Shown one piece after another: positions 36,650-45,061 of a stretch of 64,000 bases of DNA. The position numbers and the translations under genes were made by a program. The notes under the pieces were generated by a model. The model was not told where the DNA came from and searched no databases. It saw only the letters and a list, made by a program, of their open reading frames with translations. Source of the DNA: Pseudomonas viridiflava. GTDB lineage: Bacteria > Pseudomonadota > Gammaproteobacteria > Pseudomonadales > Pseudomonadaceae. Where the stretch lies: the NCBI RefSeq assembly GCF_900580675.1, contig NZ_UTBG01000012.1, forward strand, positions 21,593 to 85,592. The letters run 5' to 3'. How positions within the stretch are numbered: position 1 is the first letter of the stretch; each line of letters starts with the position of its first letter.

Positions 36650-37075
36650 TCAGGCCTGGTTCAAATCGGTTTTATTCGGTTTTGCGTCGTCGACCGCTTC
36701 ACCGCAACTGCTGTTGAGGCTGATGCTGCCCATGGCGCCAATGCTGCGGTATTCATTGCGCAGTTTTTCCAGCTCTTTGCGGTCCAGACCATCCAGGCTC
36801 AGCACGGCGTTCTGCGCATCCTTGGACACACGCAGCAGTTCATCGATCTTGATGTGCAGGATGTCGTTGTCGCGGTTTTGCGTGTTTTGGATCAGAAACA
36901 CCATCAGGAAAGTAATGATGGTGGTCGAGGTATTGATGATCAGCTGCCAGGTGTCGTTGTAATGGAAATAGGGCCCGCTCAGGCTCCACAGGAAAATCAA
37001 CGCAACGGCCGCGTAAAACGTCCGGGCACTGCCTGCCCAGCGGGACAGGGATTGGGAGACTGCAGAAAATTTCAT
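36650..37075 (-). CDS. Low-affinity iron/copper permease family protein
   Basis: A protein of 141 residues, PF04120 family. Two N-terminal helices (FYAAVALIFLWSLSGPYF; WQLIINTSTTIITFLMVFLIQNTQNRDNDILHIKIDELLR) are diagnostic; the C-tail is polar. Much shorter than the yeast permease with the same name, so metal transport is not proven. Single gene; a 113-nt gap to ogt upstream. Confidence 0.85.
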   Translation of the reverse strand: MKFSAVSQSLSRWAGSARTFYAAVALIFLWSLSGPYFHYNDTWQLIINTSTTIITFLMVFLIQNTQNRDNDILHIKIDELLRVSKDAQNAVLSLDGLDRKELEKLRNEYRSIGAMGSISLNSSCGEAVDDAKPNKTDLNQA

Positions 37076-37188
37076 GACCGTTTTCCTCGATGGATGAGTG
37101 ATGAAATGATTGACCGCAGTCGTGCCTTGAAATTTCTTTTTACAATTAGCCCCCTGAACAAAGTTGTACGTTTTTGTCGCGAAGGCGC

Positions 37189-37689
37189 CTAGAACGCCAG
37201 TTCAGCCTGCCCGGTGCCTTCCAGCGCGAGCAGATACTGCTTGGCCTCAAGGCCCCCGGCAAACCCGGTCAGCCCGCCCGAAGCACCAATCACGCGATGG
37301 CACGGTGCAACGATCGAGATGGGGTTGCGGCCATTGGCTGCGCCCACCGCGCGTACGGCTTTCGGGTTGCCAATCTGATGGGCAATCTGGCTGTAGCTGC
37401 GGGTTTCACCGAACGGAATGGTCAGCAGGGCCTGCCAGACGCGTTTCTGAAAGTCAGTGCCGGTGAAGTCCAGCTCCAGCTCGAACCGGTTACGTGTCCC
37501 GGCGAAGTATTCCTTCAACTGGCGCTCGGCTTCCAGCAGCACCGGGCTGCTGTTGGCTTCGTGCAGCTCACCCAGGCGCACGCGGTTGGCGCGTTCACAT
37601 TCCCACAGGATGGCGCTGAGCTTGCCAGCGCGTCCCACCAGGGTCAGTTCGCCGACAGGGGAGGGCATGCGTTTGTATTCATAGGGCAT
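37189..37689 (-). CDS. ogt: Methylated-DNA-protein-cysteine methyltransferase
   Basis: Suicide repair of O6-methylguanine and O4-methylthymine. It has 166 residues. FQKRVWQALLTIPFGETRSYSQIA, RAVGAANGRNPISIVAPCHRVIG with acceptor Cys130, then GFAGGLEAKQYLL. An in-frame extension to 38151 overlaps hicB in another frame and is not real; the ATG at 37689 (MPYEYKRM) is the start. It lacks the AraC-like Ada domain, so it is Ogt type. Confidence 0.93.
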   Translation of the reverse strand: MPYEYKRMPSPVGELTLVGRAGKLSAILWECERANRVRLGELHEANSSPVLLEAERQLKEYFAGTRNRFELELDFTGTDFQKRVWQALLTIPFGETRSYSQIAHQIGNPKAVRAVGAANGRNPISIVAPCHRVIGASGGLTGFAGGLEAKQYLLALEGTGQAELAF

Positions 37690-37780
37690 GAGCGGGCTCC
37701 GGGGTGGGGTGGGCTTTGTGCCAATCCAGCGCGGCCATCCCCACTGAAAACTTCGTTTCTTGCGGTTGAATTCGAGCCGA

Positions 37781-38191
37781 TCAGTGGTCCTGCTGCAGCA
37801 CTTTGAGTGCAGCCGATGCCAGGAAACCCGAGCGGCTTTTTTCCTCCGGGTGGTTGAGGACGTATTCATCAATCCGATTGAGCAGATAGCCTGGCAAGGT
37901 GATGTTGAGTTTCTGCGCCTTGCCCAGGTATTTGGTGACGTCAATGTCCACCACTGCCCAGGTGCAGCCGGCGTACTGTGGGTTGGCTGCATGCAAGGTG
38001 ACTTTCTGGGCGCCGGGAATCGGTGCGCCATCCTCCGCAAGGATTTCGAAGTGCCCTTCAATGGCTTCACGGGCCATGGCCATGGCGTCATCCAGGTCGT
38101 CGCCTGCCGAATAGCAGCCAGGGATATCCGGCACTTCCACGCCCCAGGCATGGTCTTGGTCGCCGGTTGAAATTGCGATTGGGTACAGCAT
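37781..38191 (-). CDS. hicB: HicB antitoxin with ribbon-helix-helix tail
   Basis: Antitoxin and autorepressor of 136 residues. The partial RNase-H fold is AWGVEVPDIPGCYSAGDDLDDAMAMAREAIEGHFEIL; the C-terminal RHH/CopG DNA-binding part is LNITLPGYLLNRIDEYVLNHPEEKSRSGFLASAAL. It follows hicA by 22 nt in the same direction. Should bind HicA and the operator at 38420-38438. Confidence 0.93.
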   Translation of the reverse strand: MLYPIAISTGDQDHAWGVEVPDIPGCYSAGDDLDDAMAMAREAIEGHFEILAEDGAPIPGAQKVTLHAANPQYAGCTWAVVDIDVTKYLGKAQKLNITLPGYLLNRIDEYVLNHPEEKSRSGFLASAALKVLQQDH

Positions 38192-38213
38192 GTTCGTTGT
38201 CCTCCAGGGGTGC

Positions 38214-38396
38214 CTAACTCAGCAGAGCCTGTTTCAAAATGCTTTTGGCGGTCTTGTCCAGCAGGTCCTTTTTGGGATGGGGAATCGTCACCAGCCCCGG
38301 TTTTGTCGGGTGCTTGAAGTGGTGGTGGCTGCCCCTGATACGTACCAGGTACCAGCCGTCCGCGACGATATGCCCAATCAGATATCGGCTATCCAC
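38214..38396 (-). CDS. hicA: HicA mRNA-interferase toxin
   Basis: A toxin of 60 residues. dsRBD-like fold with catalytic His in IRGSHHHFKHPTKPGLVTIPHPKKDL and the tail KSILKQALL, standard HicA. The start is GTG at 38396. The SD AAGGAGGTGAT (38407-38397) abuts it and is the full complement of the 16S rRNA tail; an overlapping ATG one base upstream is out of frame. Gene order hicA-hicB is the normal one. Confidence 0.93.
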   Translation of the reverse strand: MDSRYLIGHIVADGWYLVRIRGSHHHFKHPTKPGLVTIPHPKKDLLDKTAKSILKQALLS

Positions 38397-38419
38397 ATCA
38401 CCTCCTTGTGGTGTGTGTT

Positions 38420-38454
38420 GGTGGTGACTATAACCACCGAAAATAAATTATCAA
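38420..38454 (-). promoter_or_regulatory. hicAB promoter with overlapping inverted-repeat operator
   Basis: Minus strand -35 TTGATA (38454-38449), 16-nt spacer, -10 TATAGT (38432-38427). The inverted repeat GGTGGT (38420-38425) / ACCACC (38433-38438) encloses the -10 box, the expected position for a HicB autorepression operator. Leader to the start codon is only about 25 nt. Confidence 0.7.
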
Positions 38455-38565
38455 CACTCTACCTACCAACGGTCGATGACCGGTGTTTTCAGTAAGCGCT
38501 AGGTGGAGTGTATGACCGTGCGGGAAAGGCGTTCGGAAGAGGTATTGCGAGGTTTTTCGAATACG

Positions 38566-39459
38566 TCAGCGAGTGTGTAACGCCTCGCCAATAACGGCGA
38601 GAAAGGCGTCAGCCAACAGGCTTTGTCTTTGCGTAGGGGTCAGTACCCACAATTGCGTACACGCATCCACCTCCACCAGCGGTTGGTAGGTAACGCCCTT
38701 GTTCATCAAGCTCCGGGTGCAGGCGGGCACCAGCGCCACCCCTTGGCCGGCTGCCACCAATGCAATGATCGAGGTGATCTGCCGCCCGGTCGGCCCGGCA
38801 CGTAGCGGCACACCATGGCGCCGGTAAAGCTGCTCGATGGATTGGTTAAGGCCCGAGCCGTAGTCGGCTGGAAACAGAATCAACGGGTAGGCACCGAGCT
38901 GCACCAGGCTCACGTCCACCTGGCGGGCCAGCGGGCTGTCACTGGACACCGCGGCCACCAAGCGTTCCTCGCCCAGCGACAGCGCCTGCACCTCGTTGTT
39001 TTGCGGTACCAGCCGGCTCAGGCCGATATCCACGCGGCCGTCAGCCACTTGCGCACCGAGGCTGCCGGAGGCGCATTCCACCAGGGTCAACTGCACATCC
39101 GGAAACCGCTGGGCGAAGGCCTGGATCGCCTGGCTGAACAGGTCCGACAGGGCAATCGAGCTGACGTAGCCCAACGCCAGTTGCCCGGCCGTGCCCGCAG
39201 CCAATTTGCCGGCGATCACTTGGGCCAGCTCCACCTGTTCCAGTACGCCACGGGCATACGGCAAAAACGCCTGGCCCTGGGCGGTGAGGGATACCGTGCG
39301 GCTGGTGCGATCAAACAGCTTGAAACCCAACTCGGCCTCAAGCGCTGAAATCTGCCGGGTCAGGGGCGGCTGCGCGAGGTGCAGGCGCAGCGCCGCGCGG
39401 CCGAAGTGCAGTTCTTCGGCGACTGTCAGAAAGTAACGCAGCTTGCGTAGGTCGAGCAT
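38566..39459 (-). CDS. LysR-family regulator of the tandem MFS genes
   Basis: A regulator of 297 residues. HTH: LRYFLTVAEELHFGRAALRLHLAQPPLTRQISALEAELGFKLFDR, effector domain LALGYVSSIALSDLF onward. BenM/CatM-like subgroup by the PPLTRQI helix. Divergent from two MFS genes; the 108-nt gap carries the direct repeat GGTATTG(A/G)TC at 39471-39480 and 39492-39501, 21 bp apart. Confidence 0.9.
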   Translation of the reverse strand: MLDLRKLRYFLTVAEELHFGRAALRLHLAQPPLTRQISALEAELGFKLFDRTSRTVSLTAQGQAFLPYARGVLEQVELAQVIAGKLAAGTAGQLALGYVSSIALSDLFSQAIQAFAQRFPDVQLTLVECASGSLGAQVADGRVDIGLSRLVPQNNEVQALSLGEERLVAAVSSDSPLARQVDVSLVQLGAYPLILFPADYGSGLNQSIEQLYRRHGVPLRAGPTGRQITSIIALVAAGQGVALVPACTRSLMNKGVTYQPLVEVDACTQLWVLTPTQRQSLLADAFLAVIGEALHTR

Positions 39460-39470
39460 CCTGGTCCTTG

Positions 39471-39501
39471 GGTATTGATCGGTCGGAAATCGGTATTGGT
39501 C
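39471..39501. promoter_or_regulatory. Direct repeat, candidate LysR binding site
   Basis: GGTATTGATC at 39471-39480 and GGTATTGGTC at 39492-39501, separated by two helical turns, in the divergent LysR/MFS gap. Read directly; regulator binding inferred. Confidence 0.4.
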
Positions 39502-39567
39502 ACGATCATGCCGCTCATTCTATAAAGGCGTAACAAAATAAAACGCAAAATAAAAACGAGAGAGTGC

Positions 39568-40731
39568 ATGAGACCGCGTCTGCATTGTGCCCGCCTTGCC
39601 CTGTTCCTGTGTGGCTGCGCGGCGTTTCTAAACCTTTATGCAACCCAGAGCATCCTGCAGACCTTCGCCACGCAGTTTCAGATCAGTGCCAAAGACGCAG
39701 GCTGGAGTATCACCGTGACCACGCTGGCCGTGGCGATGACTGCGCCGTTTGTCAGCCGCCTGACCGGGCGCTTCGACAAGCGCACGGTGATCGCCGGCGC
39801 GGCGTTGCTGCTGGCGTTGCCGGCGCTGTTGACCGCTTACGCCGACAGCTTCGCCGAAGTGCTCGTCTGGCGTTTTGCACAGGGCATGTTGATCCCGGTG
39901 GTGTTCGCCACCAGCGTGGCCTACATCGGCGAACGCTGGAGCGGCGCCACGGTCACCGAGGTTACCAGCCTGTATGTCGCGGGCACCGTGTTGGGTGGGT
40001 TTGCTGGACGCTTCGTGACCGGCGTTATGACTGAGTATGTGGGCTGGCGTGAAGCATTTGAATTGCTCGCGGTGCTGAGCTTGATGGTCGGCGGGTTTAT
40101 CCAGTTCCTGTTACCCGCCAACCGACCGCGAGCCGTGCGGGTTAAAGCGCCTTCGTCTGGCGTTTTTCGCCAACCTTTGTTGGCCGCCTATGCCGTAGGC
40201 TTTTGCGTGTTGTTTTCCCAGGTCGCGGCGTTTACCTACGCCGGTTTGTATCTCGGCTTACCGCCTTTCAGCCTTGGGCCGGCGGCGTTGGGCACGCTTT
40301 ACATGGTGTTCTTGCTGGCGTTGATCGTGATCCCCATTGCGGGTCGACTGAGCAAGGCGCGGCCTCATGCCGAATTGCTGACCGTCGCTGCCGTGCTCGG
40401 CATCAGCGGCTCGGCCCTGACCCTGCTGCCGTCGCTGTGGTGCATCGTGGCGGGTCTGGCGCTGAGCTCCACTGGCGTGTTCCTCGCCCAGGCTGCCGCG
40501 AATGCCTTCACTGCTGCCACCGCCGGCGATAACAAGGCGGGCGCGGTTGGGGTTTATCTCACCTGTTATTACCTGGGGGGCAGTTGCGGGGCCATCGTCC
40601 CGGCGCTGATCTGGGAGCGCTGGGGCTGGTCCGGCTGCGTGGCGCTGATTATCGGTTTTCAACTGCTGACCCTGCTGATCGCCCTCACTGGCTGGAAGCC
40701 TCCCAAACCTGAGCTGGTTCCTACACCATGA
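39568..40731 (+). CDS. MFS transporter, YnfM-like
   Basis: Proton-driven exporter of 387 residues and 12 helices. CAAFLNLYATQSILQTFATQFQIS and WSITVTTLAVAMTAPFVSRLTGRFDKRTVI (motif A) resemble the YnfM/arabinose-efflux branch. The leader is A-rich (an AATAAAAA stretch upstream of GAGAG SD). It overlaps the next MFS gene by 4 nt (ATGA). Substrate unknown. Confidence 0.86.
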   Translation: MRPRLHCARLALFLCGCAAFLNLYATQSILQTFATQFQISAKDAGWSITVTTLAVAMTAPFVSRLTGRFDKRTVIAGAALLLALPALLTAYADSFAEVLVWRFAQGMLIPVVFATSVAYIGERWSGATVTEVTSLYVAGTVLGGFAGRFVTGVMTEYVGWREAFELLAVLSLMVGGFIQFLLPANRPRAVRVKAPSSGVFRQPLLAAYAVGFCVLFSQVAAFTYAGLYLGLPPFSLGPAALGTLYMVFLLALIVIPIAGRLSKARPHAELLTVAAVLGISGSALTLLPSLWCIVAGLALSSTGVFLAQAAANAFTAATAGDNKAGAVGVYLTCYYLGGSCGAIVPALIWERWGWSGCVALIIGFQLLTLLIALTGWKPPKPELVPTP

Positions 40732-41930
40732 ACGACACCGTCGCTGTGCCTGCGTCCGTAATACCTACGCGCCGTCGCGCCCTGTTCGCCGGGTGCGGTG
40801 CCCATGCGGTGCACGACGGCCTTACCGACGTGATCTATGTTCTGCTACCCATCTGGCAGGCTCAGTTTGCACTGTCCTACGCCCAGATCGGCCTCTTGCG
40901 CGGCGCCTATTCGGGGATGATGGCTGTGTTCCAACTGATGGCCAGCCGCGCCGCCAAGCGTTGGGGCCGCGTGCCGATGCTGGTGGGCGGCACTGCGCTG
41001 GCAGGTGTTGCCTACCTGTTGGCCGGCCAAGCCACCGGGCTTGCCCTGTTGCTGATGGCGCTGCTGCTCGGCGGCCTCGGCGCCAGCACCCAGCACCCGC
41101 TGGCCTCCTCGATGATCACCGACGCCTACGAGGAGGGTGGCGGGGTGAAGCAGGCGCTGTCCCAGTACAACTTCTCCGGCGACATCGGCAAAACCCTGGT
41201 CCCCGGCCTGGTCGGTTTACTGCTGACCGTGGTCAGTTGGCAAGCCGGCGCCACGTTGCTGGGCCTGCTCGGCCTGGCAGCGGCGGGGCTGCTGTGGTGG
41301 ATCATCCCGCGCCAGGACCAGCTGTCCACGGCTGCACCAAAACGCAAACCTCCCGCCGGAACCGGTGCCGTCACAGGCCTGCGCGCACTTGTTCTCACGG
41401 GGACCCTCGACAGCGCCGTGCGCATGGGCTTTCTCACCTTCCTGCCATTCCTGCTGCAAGCCAAAGGGGCGGGCACGGCGGGCATCGGCCTGGCCCTGAC
41501 CATGCTGTTTATCGGAGGAGCGTTCGGCAAATTGCTTTGCGGTTATCTGGGCGCACACATCGGCATGATGAAAACGGTGTGGATCACCGAAACCAGCACC
41601 GCGTTGCTGATCGTCGCAGCGCTTTACCTGCCGCTGACCGGTTTGATGCTGGTGCTTCCGGTGCTGGGGCTGGCGCTCAATGGCACGTCTTCAGTGCTGT
41701 ACGGCGGGGTGCCGGACCTCGCTGGCGCGGGCAAGCGGGAGCAGGCGTTTGCAGTGTTTTATACCGGCACGATTGGCGGCGGTGCATCGGCCCCGATGGT
41801 GTTTGGTGGGGTGGGGGATGCGCTGGGCGTGCCGGTCGCAGTGATGATCCTGGCGGCGATGTTGTTACTGACATTGCCTTTGGCGTGGGTGGTGGAGCGA
41901 CACAGCATCGGTAGCCATCAGAGTGCCTGA
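40728..41930 (+). CDS. MFS transporter, Fsr-like second exporter
   Basis: MFS protein of 400 residues. GAHAVHDGLTDVIYVLLPIWQAQFALSYAQIGLLRGAYSGMMAVFQ resembles the fosmidomycin-resistance (Fsr) branch, and TQHPLASSMITDAYE its helix 4-5 loop. The ATGA overlap with the preceding MFS gene means translational coupling of two full-length transporters, which is uncommon. Substrates unknown. Confidence 0.85.
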   Translation: MNDTVAVPASVIPTRRRALFAGCGAHAVHDGLTDVIYVLLPIWQAQFALSYAQIGLLRGAYSGMMAVFQLMASRAAKRWGRVPMLVGGTALAGVAYLLAGQATGLALLLMALLLGGLGASTQHPLASSMITDAYEEGGGVKQALSQYNFSGDIGKTLVPGLVGLLLTVVSWQAGATLLGLLGLAAAGLLWWIIPRQDQLSTAAPKRKPPAGTGAVTGLRALVLTGTLDSAVRMGFLTFLPFLLQAKGAGTAGIGLALTMLFIGGAFGKLLCGYLGAHIGMMKTVWITETSTALLIVAALYLPLTGLMLVLPVLGLALNGTSSVLYGGVPDLAGAGKREQAFAVFYTGTIGGGASAPMVFGGVGDALGVPVAVMILAAMLLLTLPLAWVVERHSIGSHQSA

Positions 41931-41944
41931 AGGTTTAAGGACAC

Positions 41945-42250
41945 TCATATAGACGCCGCCAGCGAAAACGGAATCCGCAACGCCCCTATCGCCCCCTCTC
42001 GCACACCGCACATTTCATCATGGACACAGTGCTGCACCAGCACACACGGAAACGGCGGAACCCTTTGCAACAGGTCGCGCAGATGCGTGGTGGACCTGAT
42101 GCGCATTGGCTTGCCATCGTCGTCAACCAAAGTCATTTGAACATCGCCGAGGTTGATGCGGGCCAGGTAGAAACCGCCTTCCAGCGAGAGCAATTCCAGC
42201 TCACGTATTTCGCCCTTTGTGGCCAGTTCCGTCAGCTTTTGCAGATGCAT
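41945..42250 (-). CDS. DUF6482 family protein
   Basis: Small cytoplasmic protein of 101 residues: LTELATKGEIRELELLSLEGGFYLARINLGD, MRIRSTTHLRDLLQ and LVQHCVHDEMCGVREG. Family recognised, function unknown. Start ATG 42250 (MHLQKL) with GAGGG 7 nt upstream is preferred over earlier in-frame ATGs. Next to the DUF3833 lipoprotein gene, 23 nt away. Confidence 0.8.
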   Translation of the reverse strand: MHLQKLTELATKGEIRELELLSLEGGFYLARINLGDVQMTLVDDDGKPMRIRSTTHLRDLLQRVPPFPCVLVQHCVHDEMCGVREGAIGALRIPFSLAASI

Positions 42251-42273
42251 GATTTGCCCTCGTGATGCTGTGT

Positions 42274-42798
42274 TCATTGGCGACGAAAGAACAACGTAAC
42301 CTGGCCCCACTCAACGCCGAACTTGGACATGCTTGAACGGTTGATCAGGGTGTCTTCGTCCATCAGGTACATCCAGTCGTCAAAGCTGACCTCGTAAACG
42401 GAACCATCCACCGGCAGGTTGAGACGGTAGCGCCAACGCAGCGCGTTACCCGCGACTTCGCCGATCGCTTCGCCAACCACATCGCCAGCCCGCCCGCGCC
42501 AGCGCCCCGGACCATCCGGCGTAAGCGTCCATACGCGCTGCTGGCGGGTGCCATCGCTGTACAGAAAGCGCTCGTCGAGAATCAGTGCATTGCCTTCGTG
42601 GCGGCTGGTGATATCCACTTCAAAGCGCTTGGCCACTTCTCCCGAGCGTTTCTGGAAGATGCCCCAGGCCTTTACGGGTTTGCTGAAAAAGCGCTCCAGG
42701 TCCAATTGCGGTTGCTGGTCGGCGTAGTGATCGACACCGACGTTGCTGCAACTGCACAGGCCGAGTATCAGCAGCAGTGAAATGAGTAGACGTGTCAT
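42274..42798 (-). CDS. DUF3833 lipoprotein
   Basis: A protein of 174 residues with signal ISLLLILGLCSCS, lipobox LCSC. The DUF3833 core follows: WGIFQKRSGEVAKRFEVDI, FLYSDGTRQQRVWTL, WRGRAGDVVGEAIGEVAGNALRWRYRLNLPVDGSVYEVSFDDWMYLMDEDTLINRSSMSKFG. Outer-membrane lipoprotein of unknown role. The ATG at 42798 is chosen; a longer frame runs back through the tRNA region. Confidence 0.87.
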   Translation of the reverse strand: MTRLLISLLLILGLCSCSNVGVDHYADQQPQLDLERFFSKPVKAWGIFQKRSGEVAKRFEVDITSRHEGNALILDERFLYSDGTRQQRVWTLTPDGPGRWRGRAGDVVGEAIGEVAGNALRWRYRLNLPVDGSVYEVSFDDWMYLMDEDTLINRSSMSKFGVEWGQVTLFFRRQ

Positions 42799-42917
42799 GG
42801 GCTGACCCCTGGATCGTGCGCGGCGCGATGCCGACACCTGCGTAGATACTTGTACAGAAATATTGATTTGTACAGGTTTGTGCGAGAGGAATGACGGAGA
42901 CCTCAAATCGCGCCCAT

Positions 42918-42949
42918 AAAAAAACCGGCCACCAAGGGCCGGTTTTTTT
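42918..42949. terminator. Rho-independent terminator
   Basis: AAAAAAACCGGCC / GGCCGGTTTTTTT hairpin between the tRNA-Gly gene and the DUF3833 gene. On the minus strand it lies downstream of the tRNA and ends its transcript. Confidence 0.88.
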
Positions 42950-42993
42950 GCATCCCCCGTCAAAAACAGCCTGACGTTGGCGCTAAATCTGAG

Positions 42994-43067
42994 TGGAGCG
43001 GGTGAAGGGAATCGAACCCTCGTTATCAGCTTGGGAAGCTGGAGTAATGCCATTATACGACACCCGC
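42994..43067 (-). tRNA. tRNA-Gly (anticodon CCC)
   Basis: 74 nt including encoded CCA. Acceptor stem GCGGGTG / CACCCGC, anticodon loop TTCCCAA, T arm with GGTTCGATTCC. The outermost anticodon-stem pair appears mismatched (C-A). Followed by a terminator 45 nt downstream. Confidence 0.95.
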
Positions 43068-43179
43068 TCAGAGCGGCTGACTTTGTACCAGATGTGCGTC
43101 TGGATTTGAAGTTTTTCTTCGAAAAATGTGTGGCTTGCAGGTGGCGCAGGCGCGCGCTGACCCCCTGCAAGCCTTGATT

Positions 43180-44064
43180 TCAGAGCGCAAACGCATGCTG
43201 TGTCTGGCCCTGGTGATAACGCAATCGGCTGACCTGCCGTTCCGGTTTCAAAAACCCCACCACCGCCTCGCGGCTGTCCCGGCAGGCTGCCTTGTGTTCC
43301 ATGTCCAGGAAGTGCCCGGTCGCCTGGACGGTGCTGAAGCTGCTGTTCGGCACATATTGCGCGAACTGCTTGGCATCCTGGGCGCTGGTGTACTCGTCCC
43401 ATTCGCCGTTCAGGAACAGCACCGGTACGTCGATCTGCCGCGCGGCCTTGAGGTAGCACAGCCGGTCGCTGTTCAGCACTTCACTGATGTGAAAATGCAT
43501 CTGCCCGTATTCGTGCTCGGCCAGGTTGCTCACATGCTTGTAGTTGAAGCGCTTGAACAGCGACGGCAGGTGTTTGCCGATGGTGCTGTTGACCAGGTGG
43601 CCGACGCTGTGGCGATCAAGGTTGCCGAGGTAGTCGACACCGCGCTCAAGGTAGTCGCGCATGGGCGCGTTGATCACCGGGGAAAACGAGCTGATCACCG
43701 CCTTTTCCACGCGGCGTGGCCGGTGGGCGAGGGCGACCAGCGTGGCAGCGCCGCCCCAGGAGAACGACAGCACGTGTTCGGCGGCAAAGTGCTCGATGAG
43801 TTCCAGGAGGATCTGGCCTTCGACTTCCTTTGTCAGCATCTGCTCATGGCGGTTATGGATTTTGGAGCGACCGGCGTAGGGCTGGTCGTACAAAACCACG
43901 TTGAATTGCGGGTACAGGCTTTTCACGGTCTGGGCGAAGGACGCCGTGGTGGCCATGGAGCCGTTGACCAGGATGATGGTCTTCTCAGCAGCATCCGCGC
44001 GATAGAACTCCGTGTAAACCCGATACTGACCCTGTATATCCAACACAGCGATTTCTGGCCTCAT
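43180..44064 (-). CDS. phaG: (R)-3-hydroxydecanoyl-ACP:CoA transacylase / thioesterase
   Basis: Alpha/beta hydrolase of 294 residues that links fatty-acid synthesis to medium-chain PHA (or to free or CoA-bound 3-hydroxyacids). The start MRPEIAVLDIQGQYRVYTEF is almost identical to P. putida PhaG. ILVNGSMATTASFAQTV, LSFSWGGAATLVALAHRP (nucleophile Ser102), FSPVINAPMRDYLERG, FLNGEWDEYTSAQDAKQF, and GHFLDMEHK are shared with PhaG and RhlA. Monocistronic; the ATG at 44064 replaces a longer frame. Confidence 0.93.
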   Translation of the reverse strand: MRPEIAVLDIQGQYRVYTEFYRADAAEKTIILVNGSMATTASFAQTVKSLYPQFNVVLYDQPYAGRSKIHNRHEQMLTKEVEGQILLELIEHFAAEHVLSFSWGGAATLVALAHRPRRVEKAVISSFSPVINAPMRDYLERGVDYLGNLDRHSVGHLVNSTIGKHLPSLFKRFNYKHVSNLAEHEYGQMHFHISEVLNSDRLCYLKAARQIDVPVLFLNGEWDEYTSAQDAKQFAQYVPNSSFSTVQATGHFLDMEHKAACRDSREAVVGFLKPERQVSRLRYHQGQTQHAFAL

Positions 44065-44368
44065 GTCGTAAGACTCCTGGCAAGCGGGTAGGGCGCGCAG
44101 ATCACTCTGCACGAGCTTTATGACAGGTAGGCATACGCCTGGAAGATGAGCACCCATGTCGATCCGATGACGGCTGGCCGACGGCTGTTGTCAGGGCGGG
44201 CTGTTTGCCTGAGAGGCCCGTGAATCAAGCGCGGGCGGGGCAAAGTGTTTCTTGGAGGTTATAGGCGACTCGCCAGTCATAATTCGGCTGGCATCCTGAT
44301 TCAAGCAGTAGACTCGGGATGTCGCAAGTTGCAGAAATGGGTTTTTGCCATCACCGGCTGAACGGTCG
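44065..44368. other. Intergenic region upstream of phaG, no gene seen
   Basis: 304 nt between phaG and the rsuA end. I found no open frame of note, REP element or clear sigma-70 box. It should hold the phaG promoter and the rsuA 3' end. Confidence 0.5.
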
Positions 44369-45061
44369 TCAGACCTGTCGGATTTCGTCGTCAGTCAACG
44401 CTCGGTATTCGCCCGGCGCGAGGGCGGCATCCAGCACCAATGGCCCCATCCGCTCGCGATGCAGGCCGATCACTTTGTTGTTGAAATGCCCGAACATGCG
44501 CTTCACCTGGTGGTAGCGCCCTTCGATGATGCTCAGCCGCGCCGTCGTCGGCCCGAGCAGCTCCAGTTCGGCGGGTTGAGTGGTGAGGTCCTCGAACGCA
44601 AAATACAGGCCCGCCGCAAACGTCGCGGCATACTCAGGGCCGATGTCCTGTTCTGTCTCAACCCGATAGACCTTGGGCAGTTTGGTCTGCGGCTGCGTCA
44701 GGCGCCGCGACCACTGGCCGTCGTTGGTGAGCAGCATCAGGCCGGTGGTGTTGAAGTCCAGGCGACCGGCGATATGCAGCGCGTCCACATCCGGCTCGTC
44801 CAGTAAATCCAGTACGGTCGGGTGCTGCGGGTCCGAGGTGGCGCTCACGCAACCCTGGGGTTTGTGCAGCATGAAATAACGCGCCGGCTTGCCCGCCTGC
44901 AGCACCTCATCGTCCACGCAAACCTGGCTGAATTCGCGCACCTCGTGATGCGGGTCGCTGACCGCCACGCCATCCACCGTTACCCGACGCTCAACCAGCA
45001 ACACGCGCACTTGCTGGCGATTGAAACGCGGCAGGTTGCTGAGGAAGCGATCAACGCGCAT
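44369..45061 (-). CDS. rsuA: 16S rRNA pseudouridine synthase
   Basis: Makes Psi516 in 16S rRNA. It has 230 residues. S4 domain (MRVDRFLSNLPRFNRQQVRVLLVERRVTVDG), then the RsuA catalytic block HIAGRLDFNTTGLMLLTNDG with Asp102 and YHQVKRMFGHFNNKVIGLHR. The start at 45061 overlaps the CWC gene by 11 nt; longer starts lie inside it. Same strand, so probably coupled. Confidence 0.93.
   Translation of the reverse strand: MRVDRFLSNLPRFNRQQVRVLLVERRVTVDGVAVSDPHHEVREFSQVCVDDEVLQAGKPARYFMLHKPQGCVSATSDPQHPTVLDLLDEPDVDALHIAGRLDFNTTGLMLLTNDGQWSRRLTQPQTKLPKVYRVETEQDIGPEYAATFAAGLYFAFEDLTTQPAELELLGPTTARLSIIEGRYHQVKRMFGHFNNKVIGLHRERMGPLVLDAALAPGEYRALTDDEIRQV

Noticed and set aside
37690..38151. N-terminal extension of ogt making a 320-residue fusion
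   Set aside because: The extension is a frame-shifted reading of hicB; ogt is complete from the ATG at 37689.
42994..43067. tRNA-Gly as an integration site for a mobile island
   Set aside because: No integrase, no direct repeat of the tRNA 3' end, and the neighbours are core pseudomonad genes.
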